Translations under genes and position numbers: made by a program | Shown: piece after piece, positions 30,561 to 43,306 of the stretch | Position numbering within the stretch: the stretch's first letter is position 1 | Layout of the letters: each line of letters starts with the position of its first letter | The notes under the pieces: model-generated | Databases searched by the model: none | What the model saw: the letters and a program-made list of their open reading frames with translations, nothing else | What the model was told of the DNA's origin: nothing | Assembly: GCA_035610365.1 (NCBI GenBank) | Contig: CM069435.1 | Coordinates: 14,807,123 to 14,871,122, forward strand | Direction of reading: 5' to 3' | Source of the DNA: Aquatica leii | Lineage: Eukaryota; Arthropoda; Insecta; Coleoptera; Lampyridae | Length of the DNA stretch: 64,000 nt

Positions 30561-31570
30561 TTGTTCTCCTAGAAGCAATAACGTTTCGGATATAAATAGA
30601 ACGCAACAAACGAGGGGATTCATTGTGTAATCGGAGTTTTACTTACGATTTCAATTATCTTGTACCTAAATCACGTAATTGTATACAATTTTCTATTTAA
30701 CTATTAAGCTTTAAGCATTGTTACTTTGTTTTTTTTTTGGTTATACGTTAATACTTATATAAGTCTTTAGCTACAATGCGGCTATCTGGAGATCATAATT
30801 AATAAGTTAGTTTCAGTCACCTTCAGCTATGTGTTATAAAATTGTTGAGTACGTTGACTGTATTCCAATCCAGTTTCCTTAATTATTTTCAACGTACCCA
30901 AGGCCAGTTTTGGCAAACACGCGTAGTTGCATGTAAGCTTACATACGTCGCAAATCTCGGGAATAACTTTCGGATATAGCTACCATTCATCAATCTGATT
31001 TAAAAACTTCGGTTCTTGACTAATCCGAAAAGCCATACGGCAGTTAACATTTGTGTCCTCAACAGTTCCATTGCTTATAGACATGATGAATTTAGTTGTA
31101 GGGAATGGTGGATGCTAAAAAACCAGTGTAACAGTTTTTCAGTATTTGCTACATCTCTGGAGACCGGCGTAGATCCACGTAAACCTCTACTTCATCGCAG
31201 ATGTTCTGTAGATAAACCACTCTCAAAGTTTATTGAGTCAGAACGCTAGGAGTAATTCTACAAATCTGGGTGAGCATTACATAGCTCTTCGTGGATTTTA
31301 TGAGCACCTGCTCTATACATATATCAGACCAGATGCTTAAAAATTTTTCAGAGCGTCGCATTGTAAAGTGTTTCTCTCTTCTAAAACGTTGATATTCACA
31401 AGTATCTATTCTTTTCTTCAAAATCAACATGTCTTAAACATACAAGTGAGCACACTTATCATAAAACAAGTGACTTGCAGCGTGGTAGAATGGTAGCATT
31501 TGCTTGCTCTTAGACATCAAAATTACTTATTTGTCAAAATGTATTAATAAGTATTTAATGATACTTTCAT
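30561..31570. other. intergenic/repeat DNA, no gene recognised
   Basis: Contains a block near 30805-30865 (CAGCTAT…AAAATTGTTGAGTA) matching the reverse complement of about 60955-61000. ORFs at 31016-31249 and 31230-31430 show no family resemblance. Confidence 0.45.
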
Positions 31571-31579
31571 CGTCTCCTG

Positions 31580-31948
31580 TCAACAGCATTGTTTTGACAA
31601 CTTAATAGAGTCACAACCATTAAACCTCCCATTGCGTGGAAGGTTTAAAATCGGCACTGTCGAATGCAAGTTTGATGCCACCAAGATGAGTTTGATTGTT
31701 CGTAGAATGGCTGAAGTTTCGAGAATTGAGGTATTAAAGAAGGATGATGCAAATGCAATGGTGAACATCAAATCAATTAGATGTTTTGACCCAAATTTAT
31801 GATAAAAATAAACACTAATACCATGCAATACTAAGAAAACGAATGACCAAAGCCATACTTGTGATATTATTGCATGCGCAAGAGCAACACACTTCTTTTT
31901 ATGTGCATCTAAGAAGTACCGTTTTTCTTTAAAAATTATCATTTCCAA
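31580..31948 (-). other. unassigned ORF, hydrophobic, 122 codons
   Basis: Minus-strand ORF with Met and stop. The N-terminal third is charged, followed by two hydrophobic stretches (V-W-L-W-S-F-V-F-L-V-L-H-G and L-M-F-T-I-A-F-A-S-S-F-F). It could be an exon of a membrane protein such as a chemoreceptor. The plus strand is also open over part of it (F-D-A-T-K-M-S-L-I-V-R-R-M-A-E-V), so the coding strand is undecided. No family recognised. Confidence 0.3.
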
Positions 31949-32267
31949 AATTATTTACAAAGAATTGAGGATAACAATATTTGCATCATGGAAGAAGTCA
32001 TTTGAGGGTGCGTAAGCAGTTGTGTCAAAAAGTTGTGCATGAATATCTTATCGTATTACATCCTTGTTGAGAATCTTAATTTTGATCATTGTACCAAGAG
32101 CCGATGTCGGAATTTTGTGGTCACTATTTTTAAAACAAACAACGGTTTTTTTGCGAAGCAATTTCGACAATTATAATATCTTCTCTATACTTCAGAAATA
32201 TACGACTTTTTTGTTTGTTGTGTTTGGTTATCAAATTTTTATTCTTTTATTTGACTAACCACTTCGT

Positions 32268-32470
32268 TCAGAAAAAACTGACATTTTTTGAGTTTTTTTG
32301 GAGATATGCAATAATTTGTTCCATGGCATCCTTCATCGTGATGTGCTTGCGACGTTTCTTCTTCACACCTTGAGTTGGGGACAAGTAGATTTTCTTTTGG
32401 CAAAATTGGTGATATCTTGTATCTACTGCTACCAAGTCAGAGTTATCAGAAATGCGCCCAACCAACACAA
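32268..32470 (-). pseudogene. fragment of an arthropod transposon-associated protein
   Basis: Minus-strand stretch reading S-D-L-V-A-V-D-T-R-Y-H-Q-F-C-Q-K-K followed by A-M-E-Q-I-I-A-Y-L. The D-L-V-A-x-(E/D)-x-R-Y-H-x-x-C pattern is frequent in uncharacterised, high-copy arthropod proteins that I associate with transposable elements. Its N-terminal side runs into GGACGTCC-type repeat DNA. Only about 65 residues remain. Confidence 0.45.
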
Positions 32471-32600
32471 AGATATCCCAAGGACGTCTCTGGGACATGA
32501 TGTTGCGAATCACTGGATGTCCCAAAGTGATCTCATTTAGGTACTGTGTACGTCCTAGGGACATTCATAGGACGTTCTTTTGTCACAACTGTGTGCATCC
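32440..32600 (+). repeat. GGACGTCC-rich repeat (inverted partner at 36190-36340)
   Basis: Multiple GGACGTC / GGATGTCC / GGGACAT words with 15-40 bp spacing. The block at 36190-36340 carries the same words in the opposite orientation, both beginning outside with TGGGCG-like sequence. Confidence 0.5.
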
Positions 32601-32978
32601 TTGCGATGTCCCCTTTTCTAGATATATGAATTGGAATAATATTTATATATAGTAGTAATTACGGGGGCTTGAGTGTGACTCAGTTAAGTAAAAAACAAGA
32701 ATTTAGAAAAGAAATAGCAACTAATATGTCGATCGATACTTTCAATGCCACGTGTGTTGGCGAGATACGTTTTCTGTTGTTTAATTCATACGCTTTTAGG
32801 CAATGAGTTACTCGAGCTCTCGTAATTACTACTATATATGTATATTATATCTTTATCAAGAAAAGTAGCATTTCCAGTTAAACTACATCCACTTTGTGGT
32901 TTTTTCTATTGGTTTTTTTTATTCGCTCAGGAGACTTAACGTACTTCTCCGCGACTTGACGTAATAAATAAAAACAAC

Positions 32979-34422
32979 TGTTACGGACGAAATTCTGTTT
33001 ACGTACGCCTATGTATTTCGACTTGAAATTAGATTCGGGTTTTGACGCCCTCTACCGATCGCTTTCTCGTTGGTTGTCATTTGGCGGAAAATCGTCATAC
33101 GGTAAATGGCATAAAATGGTCTGTACGTGTTGAATATTAGGTATATCCGATACCATCCAGGAAAAATGGAAATCCAATTATAATTAGATTAATTATCTAG
33201 AATATTTGAAGCGTTACAGGGTAAGCTATTGCCGTCATTTATGAAAAATTCGTTCGTAATTCTTTCTTCATTTTAACAGCCATTTTTTTTTCCTCCACTT
33301 CGAACATTTTACGTTCTCGATAAGAGGATAGTGGAAAATACTTCTACTTAAGTCATCACGTTACCGCACACGTGCGCTGGCGGAAGGCGGTTTCCACGCC
33401 ACGAAATGGGGTCTTGCTAATCCTTCCCGGGGCAAATATTGCTACACGTGGAGGACACGACGGGGTATTAATCACCTGTTAGACGTCACTACATATCTGC
33501 TTGTTATACAGAAGATTGGTGGATACCCAGGGCCGACGTTAATTATATTATCAGCCACCTGTTTGGTTTCACTATATACAGTAGTCGATGCACGTTGTTT
33601 TTTTTTTGGTGATATAGATTTCATGGATTATTTAATACGAATTATTTTAGCCGAACTATCCGTTGTGAGTTGGGGGTTGTGACACGATTCGTGCTTAACG
33701 TTTATTACAGGCCACGGAAGAGGAAAAACGTTTTTCTTCGGTCTAGTGGATGCTGAGATTCGGGTGAGTTATTTGAATTTATCTTAGGTATATCGTTGTC
33801 ACGAACAATTACTCACAAACTGTTGTATTCAAACTTAACGTTCGTGAATACATATAACGTGTAACTACCAATAGGGTATGTACGATCAGTGAAATTACTG
33901 TTTCGCGTACTGTATGTAGATGAAGGACATTTATTCCGAATTATTGTAATTGTGTGTGGTGGGTTGCCGATGTTGTAGGCATCGAAGTATTAAATCTTTT
34001 CTATAATTCTCTCAAGTGACTTGTTAAAAAATCAAAGGTTAATACCGTTGTTAGTGATTATCGTGAACTCTTCTAGTCTTTAGTATCCCCAACTTCGATG
34101 TATAACGACTTTTGATTATTATAAATAAAACTGTGATAAATGTTAGGTATAAACTGAAAGCGATTAAATTTGTTAATTCTTTCTCTTGTGCTTATTGTTC
34201 CCTACGAACCAATTTGGGCTACTCGAACAACTGAGTAGAGGGATTACGAATCTTCGAGTAGTTACAAGTTCTGAACCATTCTGTTGTGAGCGAACGGAAG
34301 TATCACTTTGGATAAGCTCTGGCGCCCTGAAACATCTGTTATATATTTATTGTGGACCTCCCCATCTCCGACTATTGCGAGTTTGGCCGTGCAAGGTTCG
34401 TAAAACCAAAAAGCTTGTAACA
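32979..34422 (+). repeat. Bel/Pao-type solo LTR
   Basis: 1444 bp beginning TGTTACGGACG and ending CTTGTAACA, so the ends form short inverted repeats (TGTTAC…GTAACA). A second copy at 56550-57858 is followed directly by Bel/Pao pol sequence, which identifies the family. No coding sequence follows this copy, hence solo. Flanking five-base sequences do not form a clear duplication. ORFs at 34186-34453 lie inside the LTR and are not genes. Confidence 0.8.
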
Positions 34423-35222
34423 TAACTTTATCAAATAAAATACAAATTATCATTACATAAAACCATCTTTTTAATTAATAATCCTAATTATATCCAATTC
34501 AAATAAATTTAGAGATTCTTTCATTTTTTCATCTTCTCGATCCTGGTGTTCTTTGGCCTTCTTTAGCCAGTTTTTTATCCATTATTCCCGATTTTTTTAA
34601 GTGGCGTCTGAAACAATTCAGCTATATAAGAGATGGTAATCGTCATTTAGAGTCGATAAAAAAGTTAATACAAAAAACTTTTTTTGGTATCTCTATGTAG
34701 TCAGAATTTACATTTTTTTAAATTAAAGAATTGTTAAATTGATACTTTTTTAGTTATTTTGTAGAATTATTGACTGATCTTTTTGACGATTCTATTACTG
34801 ATTAAATCATAAGAAATGATCGATTATAACCAGTCACAAATTGTTTAAATCGTTTTTAAAAAAATGCTTTTGTGAATGTTATAGTTTCTTAGTTAGATTA
34901 GCGATTTTGTGTCTTATCGGCGATGTTGATTGAAACTATAAAGTCGACTTGTGTGTTACCGAAAGATTTCTGTCGTTTGATACAGTGGGTGAACTATTGT
35001 GAATCACGAGGATAAAAGTCGTGATAACGTCACGCTTTTAACAAAGAAAACATTTTTTAAATAAATTTTTTGAGTAAAAAATATTTTTTTTTGCATAAAA
35101 TAAATTATTTCAATTTACCGCATAGATATGCGCAAGATGGGGTTTTCAATTACTATTATTAACAATTGTGATCTTTTAATTTCGATAAATTTTTTATTAT
35201 ATCCAGTAATTCAAAATAATAA
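34423..35222. other. intergenic, no gene recognised
   Basis: Very AT-rich, with homopolymer T/A runs; no ORF or RNA gene supported. Confidence 0.5.
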
Positions 35223-35637
35223 TGTAACGAATTTTATTATTAAAACTAATTTATTTAAACTACTAAAAATATGTACCCGTTTAAACTAACCGAATTAATT
35301 AAAACAAACTATCTAAGAATAAAAACTTACGGTAATTTATATAAAACAATAATACGCTATCACTACACAGTTGTTTACTTTAAAAGTCACGTACACTTTC
35401 ACTCGATGTAGACTTATTTATTTAAAACTTCGCACGTGCTAATCACTTCTTTATCTTCACCTTCACCGTAACAACACTTTAACTTCATTCAGTAACTGCC
35501 GATACAAAAAAAAACTGACCTTCCGCATGCTTGAACAGTTCTTATACATTCGTGTTATCTCGGTCTAGAACATTCGCAACCTTTCTGGAATTTGGTTTTA
35601 TCGAATCGTAGATTCGACGTTATTCGCGAATGTTTCA
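35223..35637 (-). repeat. gypsy solo LTR (diverged subfamily), 4-bp duplication ATAA
   Basis: Minus-strand LTR, TGAAACATTCG at 35637 to CGTTACA at 35223, flanked by ATAA on both sides (35219-35222 and 35638-35641). It shares blocks with the left LTR of gypsy copy 2. No internal region remains, so it arose by LTR-LTR recombination. Confidence 0.88.
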
Positions 35638-35641
35638 ATAA

Positions 35642-35938
35642 CTATAAATGATGATTATTATACATTCTAAATAAATACAAGGTACCAAAAAACTTACCAA
35701 ATAAATTTGTTTCTGCACTAAAACACCCAAAAAACTTTAGATAATAAAATAAAGTAGCCACAACAAGAACAAAAACAAATATAACAATGCAAGCACCACT
35801 TTGATATACCAAAGGAGTAGGATACCAGAGAACAAGAAGGAAAGTGGGCACGCGCACTAAGTTTGCATTCGTCTTGTTTCTGTACGAAAACCGATTATTG
35901 GTGTGGTTGAAGTGAATCACACACATCAACATCTTCAC
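35642..35938 (-). other. possible exon of an unknown membrane protein
   Basis: Minus-strand frame with polar N-terminus (R-F-S-Y-R-N-K-T-N-A-N-L-V-R-V-P-T-F), a strong hydrophobic segment (C-I-V-I-F-V-F-V-L-V-V-A-T-L-F-Y-Y-L) and, at 35694-35699, a good splice donor (TTTG-GTAAGT). No partner exon recognised. Gene identity unknown; could be chance. Confidence 0.25.
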
Positions 35939-36189
35939 AATATTTATTATATCAAAAGAAAGATTAACCAGAATAACGGAAATTGATGGATAGATAATAT
36001 TTATTTAACTGTCTTATTATATCATTGATTAGTTTATATTTAAATACAATGAATGTATAATCCTGTTCTAATTTTATTTGATAAGTAATTATAAATAAAC
36101 ATTCGCATTAGGTAATATGAAAATTTTTCTTTTCAATTTTTTTAAATTTGATTAGAAATATGAATTGACAAACGCCAAAATTTGTTTTT

Positions 36190-36340
36190 CCGCATAGGAC
36201 ATCCCATCGTACGTTCTTCATTGACATCCTGAGGACGTCCTATTAAAGACATTCTAAAGAGGTCCGTTTTAAATTCCGTGATGTAAAGACATCATTTGGA
36301 CATAAAACGAACGTCCGTGGGACGTCGTGTGTTTACTGGG
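36190..36340 (-). repeat. GGACGTCC-rich repeat, inverted copy
   Basis: Reverse-orientation counterpart of 32440-32600; see that entry. The two blocks lie 3.7 kb apart with two solo LTRs between them. Confidence 0.5.
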
Positions 36341-37312
36341 CGATCTTTAATTTGTAAGATCACTTTGTTTTTCTGCTGCTTTTAACACACGTTTCAACAA
36401 ACGTTTGTTTTTTCGATTTTTTAAAGAAATAGTGGTCGTCAGAAGGGTTTGCATTCCTCTCGCGTATAACTGGCCACACTCGAGGTAGTAGCTGACTTTA
36501 CAAATACGTCGAAACTCAATCTGGGAGGGCTTTAAGTGTGTGGTCTTTAAAGACTATAAGCGAGAAGAGGAACGCACGATGAATCTAGGAGTGGAAGAAA
36601 AAAAACTAAGTCTTAAGAAAAAGATTAAGAAGAAGGAATTTAAACAAATTTTGCTTAGCATTGTTTCAAACTGTGATTTTATAATTGTATGTTCAAGGTT
36701 GTGATACAAATTTATAACAAACTTGCAAATTTTGGTAAAAATCGGAACCGACAAGCATGAAATTGCAGTACAACCTTGAACATACAACAATAAAGTAAAG
36801 AATCTTTTACAGTTTGACACAATATTAAAGAAAACCTGCGTTGATAAGGTTGAACTTGTTTACACAACTATGTTGCTTAAAACCAGATAGTGTCCTGTTT
36901 TTCGTTTTTTTGACCGTACTAATTACACAAAGTAGAGTTCATTTCAAGACTAAAGAACCGCTGCGCAGAAACCAATTGTGTTTCGAATGTCAACGCATTA
37001 GCTAACCAAAAAACGTTTGCACTTTTCATACGGCGTTTGAAGTGTCCACATTTATTCCACAAGTTGTTACAAACTCTTTTTCATCTTTGTGTTCTATATT
37101 TTTTTATATTATATTCATCGTCTTGTATGCATTAATTTTTTAGTTCAATTAAAAGTAAACCTAACAGTTAATGTACATCGTTTACAGATGATGTTTTTGG
37201 TTAGAATTTATTTCGCATGATCGTAAAATTTCGTATTTATCCGACGCGCACCTCACGGTTTTTTAGTCGTGAAATGATCTCTAGTATATTTTTCCGACCT
37301 AAATTTAAGTAT
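36341..37312. other. intergenic, no gene recognised
   Basis: AT-rich. A pair of matching TGTTCAAGGTTGTA words in inverted orientation near 36690 and 36770 suggests a small hairpin. No coding support. Confidence 0.45.
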
Positions 37313-37753
37313 TGAAACGTTCAAGAAATTACTTGCAAATGCAAGAGCCTTCTAGAAGGCTGTTATCTATTTTCTAGAAGTTATAGCGAAAAGTGAGGAA
37401 CGATCGAGAAGGATTTCCGTATGTCTTTATATAGCGACGAGACAGATCGTAGGTCAGTTATTGCTGGAATGCGAATGTGTTAAGAAGATTATCAAGTGGA
37501 AATAAATCGTTAGCACGCGTGTGTCTACATAAATAAATCGAGAATAATCGTGAACGTGATAATTAGTGTAAACAAGTGTGATATCCGAGGACGTTATCTT
37601 ATCTTCTTGTAAGTGATATAAATTATAGTGTAAGTGTTTTTATTATTAGATTTTATTAGTTCGGTTAATTTAAAGTGTACATATTTCTAGAATAAGTAAA
37701 CGTAGTTTTAGTCGTTTTAAATAAATTAGTTTTTAATAAATAAATACGCAACA
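37313..37753 (+). repeat. 5' LTR of gypsy copy 3
   Basis: 441 bp, TGAAACG…GCAACA. U3 has TATATAG-type TATA near 37428. The base following the LTR does not start a TGG primer site. Confidence 0.93.
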
Positions 37754-38039
37754 GTATTGTCACGGTGTGAAAGTCGCGATTTTTATTAGTGTAAATACCA
37801 TTAGTTATTTGATATCGGTCCCGTAATAAAAACATTGATTACGTAAATAACTTTTAAGTTTGCGATACGCGTGTTTATTTATAAAGTATAAAATAGTGTT
37901 TATTAAACTTTTTCTTTTAATAAGTGCGTGATCGCGATATTAATTAATTCGTTTCCGTACACTAGTGGTTTAATATTAATAAGTGGATCGTTATTAAAAT
38001 TTTGTGTTATACAAAAACTGCATTTTAAAAGCAGTTAAA

Positions 38040-41000
38040 ATGGATTCAAAAATACTTGAAATTCTCGAATCGATGAATAAAAATATCCAAGAAAAACTGT
38101 CCGAAAATTCTCAGAAGATGGAAGAAAATTCGCAGAAAATAGAAGAAAAGTTTTACGAAAATTCACAGAAAATTGAACAAAAACTGTCGGACAATTCAAG
38201 AAAAATGGAAGAAAATTCTAGAAAAATGGAAGAAAATGCTAGAAGTTTGAAAGAAGAAATACGAGCGAGCATAGAAAATCAAATAAAGACTATTGAGGAA
38301 CAAATACAAGTTAGTGTAGGAAATCAAATCAAAATTGCGCAAGAGGAAACCCAAGCAGATATGTTAAATTTAAAAGAAGAAATTTGCGAATCTGTAAATG
38401 ACAAAATAGAAGAAGTGGAAGACAAATTAGAACAAAAGCAAGAAAAAAAATTGAGAGAAAGAATACAACTGCTTGAAGAAAGAATGATCCAAATGAATTG
38501 TCACGGTGAAGGAAGCGTCACGAGTGAAGATTTAATAATGGACCATCGAAAAGAAAACACTCACAAGTTCAAAGTTGTACCACCGAATTTTGATGGTAAA
38601 ATTCCATGGTCAACCTACTACAAGCAGTTTGAAGCCGCAGCTACTGCTAATGGTTGGAGCAACAAGCAGAAAGCGACGTCTTTAATAGTGTCCTTACGTG
38701 GAGAAGCGCTTGGAATTTTACAAACTGCTCCTGACCACCTACAAGAAAATTACGAACTTTTAATTTCACGTTTAGAAATGAGATATGGAGATGCTCATCT
38801 TCAACAAGTCTATCAAGCTCAAATTAAAAGTCGGGTTCAAAAAGCTGCCGAAAGTCTTCAAGAGTTTGAGGCTGACATCGCCAGATTAACACGGCTTGCG
38901 TATCCTACAGCACCAGATACCTTCTTGGAGCAGTTGGCTATTCAAACCTTTGTAGACGGCCTCCGAGACAACGAAACGCAGCAGACTCTTCGGTTAGCTC
39001 GACCGAAGACATTGGATGACGCTTTGGTGCATGCTTTGGAGTTTGAAGCAGCAAAACAAGCATCGTAACGAGATGGTCATAGACTCTGCTGTGCTGCTGC
39101 AGAAGTACCCGCGCAGACACTGGAAAGATAGCGCGACGAATACTTCGGGAAAGAGGAGTGACAGCTTTGAACTGCGATGACATAGGCCATGTACGACGGC
39201 ATCGTACTAAACCTAAGAAGAGGACCAGAAGAGCGCTCGATAATTTGGAACGAGGCGAGCAAAAGAGACAAAAAGTAATCTCATCTAGTCAGACTCCGGA
39301 GATTACAATCCAAATGGCATCGCCTAGAGAACAATTGCATAGCATTTATCTCGATGGCAAGATCAATGGGAGAAGCGTCCAGTTACTGGTTGACACGGGA
39401 GCGACGAAGACCATCATTCGTCCTGACATGTTATTGGAAAACGAGAAGACATCACCAGTAACAGCACGACTTCGAACAGCGACGGGCGACGAAATACCTA
39501 CTCACGGACAAGTCAAAGTAACCATTGGTTTGGGAAATGGAGTACTCGGCCATCAAGTACTGGTAGCCGACATCACGGAAGAAGTTATCCTGGGAATGGA
39601 CGAGATAAAGAAGTATGGGTTCCATTTGGATATGAAGAACGATGTCCTGAAGATCGACAATGAAGAAATTCCTTTTCATTCGTCAGAGAAGGCAGCCGTG
39701 CGAGTCTTATTGAGTGAAGACGTGACTCTGTCTGCAAGAACTGAAAGTGTGGTGATGGCACGCCTGGATGGAAGTCTCCGGGAAGGCTACATACGCGCGA
39801 TTGAACCAATGGAGGGCGGCTTAGTTGAAAAGAGACTACTCGTTGGCAGAACTTTAGTACGAGTAAAGAAGACGATGCCAGTAAGGATCTTAAACATCAA
39901 CTCAGATCCTGTAACGCTGAAAAAGAAGACCGTGGTAGGCCAATGCACGCCAGTATCACAAATTGTGAGATGCGTGAAGTCGAACGAAGATACGTCGCCG
40001 AAGAAGTGTCCACAACATCTATTGGACATTCTTACCACCAAATGCGAAAACCTCAGCCAAGACCAGCTGGCTAAAGTTAAAGTGTTGATCCAAGAGTACC
40101 AAGATGTGTTCGCGCTGGAGAGTGGCTCCAAAGAAAGAACTAATGTGGTGAAACATAAAATTAATATCGGAGACGCTCGGCCGATACGAGAACATCCGCG
40201 CAGACTTCCTTTGGCGAAAAGAGAAGAAGCCGAACAAATAATTACGGATATGGAGAGAGAAGGCGTGATTGAACCTTCAGGTAGTCCATGGGCATCCCCA
40301 GTGGTACTAGTGAAGAAGAAGGATGGATCAACGAGGTTTTGTGTAGACTACAGATAGCTAAACGACGTGACCAAAAAGGACAGCTACCCTTTACCCAGAA
40401 TTGACGATACGCTAGACACCCTGTCAGGATCCCAGTGGTTTTCTACGTTAGATTTAAAGAGTGGAAACTGACAGGTAGAATTACAACCCAAGGATCGTGA
40501 AAAAACAGCTTTTACGATCGGAACTGGTTTGTGGCAGTTCACTGTAATGCCCTTCGGTCTGTGTAACGCTCCTGCAACGTTCGAGCGTTTGATGGAGACC
40601 ATCTTGCGCGGATTGTCTTGGAAGACGTGCTTGGTTTACCTGGACGACGTGATCGTGGTTGGAAGGTCGTTTGAAGAACACTTGAACAACTTGAAGGAAG
40701 TGTTCCAGAGATTACGTGGGGCTAACCTCAAACTGAGCCCAAAGAAGTGCCACGTATTTAAGAAGGAAGTCCAATACCTTGGCCACGTCGTATCTAGAGA
40801 TGGAGTAAGGGCTGACCCAGACAAAATCCGAGCAGTGCAAGCATGGCCAAGACCGATCGACAAACATCAGGTCCGAAGTTTCCTTGGGTTGTGCACTTAT
40901 TATAGAAGATTTGTCCCCGGATTTGCCAATATTGCCATGCCCATGGACAAAACTAACCGAAGAAAAACAGAATTTAGATGGAATGAAGACTGCGAAAATT

Positions 41001-43270
41001 CTTTTAATCAACTAAAACAGGCCCTAGTCACTTCGCCGATTTTGAGTTATCCACGAGAAGATGGAAAGTTTGTTTTGGATACCGACGCAAGCAATATGGT
41101 CATAGGCGCGGTCCTTTCGCAGGTTCAAGATGGACAAGAAAAGGTTATCGCGTACTTTAGCAAGGTTTTGTCTAGGCCAGAAAGGAATTATTGCGTGATT
41201 AGGAAGGAGCTGTTAGCAGTCGTTAAGTCCATCGAACATTTCTACAAGTATTTGTATGGACGAAAATTCTTACTGAGAACAGACCACGCCGCTTTAAAAT
41301 GGCTACTGCAGTTTCGTAACCCAGAAGGACAAGTAGCAAGATGGATCGAGAGACTGCAAGAGTATGACTACGACACAGAACACCGTGCCGGAAGCAGTCA
41401 TCGGAACGCTGATGCCTTGTCCAGAAGACCATGTCCGGCGGACTGCAGCCATTGTTCGCGACTGAAAGAAAAAGTCGAATGCCTCCGGAGAACTGCTATG
41501 GTTGATGATGAGTGGGAACCTGAGCAGTTACGTCGCGAACAAGAAGACGATCCTGAAATAAGACTACTCCTGGACTGGAAAGAAAGCGGCCGACGACCAA
41601 CCTGGGAAGAAGTGAGTGCTTTGGGCAAAAATATCAAAGCGTACTGGGCGCAGTAGGACTCCTTGATAGTAGAAGACGGTCTTCTTAAGCGATCCCTAGA
41701 AAGTGCCGAGGGCACGGGAAACAGACTACAGCTGGTAGTGCCGAAGAGCAGGGTGACCGAAGTGTTGAAGCATCTCCACGATGGGACATCAGGAGGACAC
41801 TTTGGCATTAAGAAGACGTTGAGTAAAGTGCGAGGACGATTCTACTGGATGAACTGCAAAGAGGACGTCATGAAATGGTGCCGTAAATGCATAGTCTGCG
41901 CTTCAGGAAATGGTCCAGCGAGAAAGCGCAAAGCACCCATGGAATTACACTCCGATCAAGGCCGCAATTTTGAGTCTGGGCTGTTTCAAGAAGTTTGCCG
42001 ACTGTTAGGAATTAAAAAGACTAGGACAACGCCTCTCCATCCTCAGTCTGATGGCATGGTTGAACGGATGAATCGAACAATGGGCAAGTACTTAGCCAAG
42101 GTAGTATCCGAACACCAAAGGGACTGGGATCAGTACTTGCACCTTTTCTTAATGGCATACCGATCATCCGTTCACGAAAGCACAGGCCAAACACCATCCT
42201 GTGTCATGCTCGGTCGTGAGATAAGATTACCATGCTATCTACAATTTGGGCGAAGACCGGAAGAAGAAGTTGCTGGAGAAGATTACGTCAGCAAGCTGGC
42301 CAAGAGGTTAGACGAAGTACATGAAGAGGTCCGTAAGAACACACAAATTGCCAGCGACAGGATGAAAACAAGATATGACGTCAAGGCGCAAAATGGTGGG
42401 TTTCAACCTGGCGATATGGTCTGGTTGTATAACCCTCAAAGGAGACGTGGTTTGTCGCCGAAGCTGCAAAGGCAATGGGAGGGCCCCTATGAAGTCGTGC
42501 ATCGTATTAACGACGTTATATACCGCATCCGAAAACCGCCCAGAGACAAGCCAAAAGTGGTCCACGTCGATCGTCTAGCCCCGTTTGCTGGCGATAACCA
42601 CAATCCGCAAGTTCAGGTCCGAACCAGAGTAATAAGTAGCAGAACCAGGAATCCAATCGAAGAAATGGAGTTCGAAAAGTTTATGAACTTATACGGAGAT
42701 TCAGGAAAAGCTAGGTTCGGAGTTACCACCGAGGATTAACAAGACCTGTTCCAGACACGAAAAGATTACGCCATCGCACATTGCGTGAGCGAGGACCTTG
42801 ACATGTCCAAAGGGGTTGCAGTCGTGTTTAAAAAGTAGTTTGGGCAGCTAGATGAATTACGAAGACAGCAACCGGCAGTCGGAAAGGTTTTAGGACTACG
42901 TGGTGACGGACGCTTCGTTTTCTATCTGGTCACCAAGAAATACTCACGTGTCAAGCCGTTATACAAAGATCTGTGGCGAACATTATGGAGTCTCAAGAGA
43001 CAAATGGAGTTCCATCATGTTAAGAAATTGGCAGTACCCAAGCTTTTGGTTGTGGCTTAGATCAACTGAATTGGAGGACAGTTTGAAACATGTTGGAGGT
43101 CGTCTTCCGAGGAACAGGCTTTCAAGTGTTGGTCTGTAGTTACCAACCGAGGAGAGTATTGGGTCAGGAAAAGTCCATTGACTGTTACTTTTATGGTCAA
43201 GGAAGTTGCCGAAATGGAGGAAGCTGCCGCTATCGCCACGATCCCTTTTACCGGTGTCATATCCAGTCTC
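38040..43270 (+). pseudogene. gypsy gag-pol of copy 3, multiply interrupted
   Basis: Start Met of the M-D-S-K coiled-coil gag at 38040. Modules: coiled coil and gag core to 39066, stop TAA in place of a Gln codon at 39066-39068, frameshift near 39128, protease D-T-G-A near 39395, RT start, stop TAG near 40357, a nonsense TGA near 40470, RT with Y-L-D-D (about 40641) and RNase H, stop TAG at 41656, integrase zinc domain to 41940, internal deletion, core with second Asp and Glu, GPY/F, stop at 42739, macrodomain (about 42720-43150) with a stop near 42838 and a frameshift near 43045, and an intact CCCH finger (43185-43250). The gag knuckle region reads L-N-C-D-D-I-G-H-V-R-R-H-R, lacking two of four zinc ligands. 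Confidence 0.92.
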
Positions 43271-43306
43271 CTGTTCTGGGACAGAACAGTCCTAAGAAGG
43301 GGGCAG

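Noticed and set aside
31479-31510. tRNA-like GCGTGGTAGAATGGTAGC stretch
   Set aside because: Resembles a D-arm but has no anticodon arm, T-arm or acceptor pairing.
34186-34453. Small ORFs at 34186-34453 (and the matching pair at 57609-57915)
   Set aside because: They lie in two copies of the Bel/Pao LTR; similarity between the loci is due to the repeat, not to a conserved protein.
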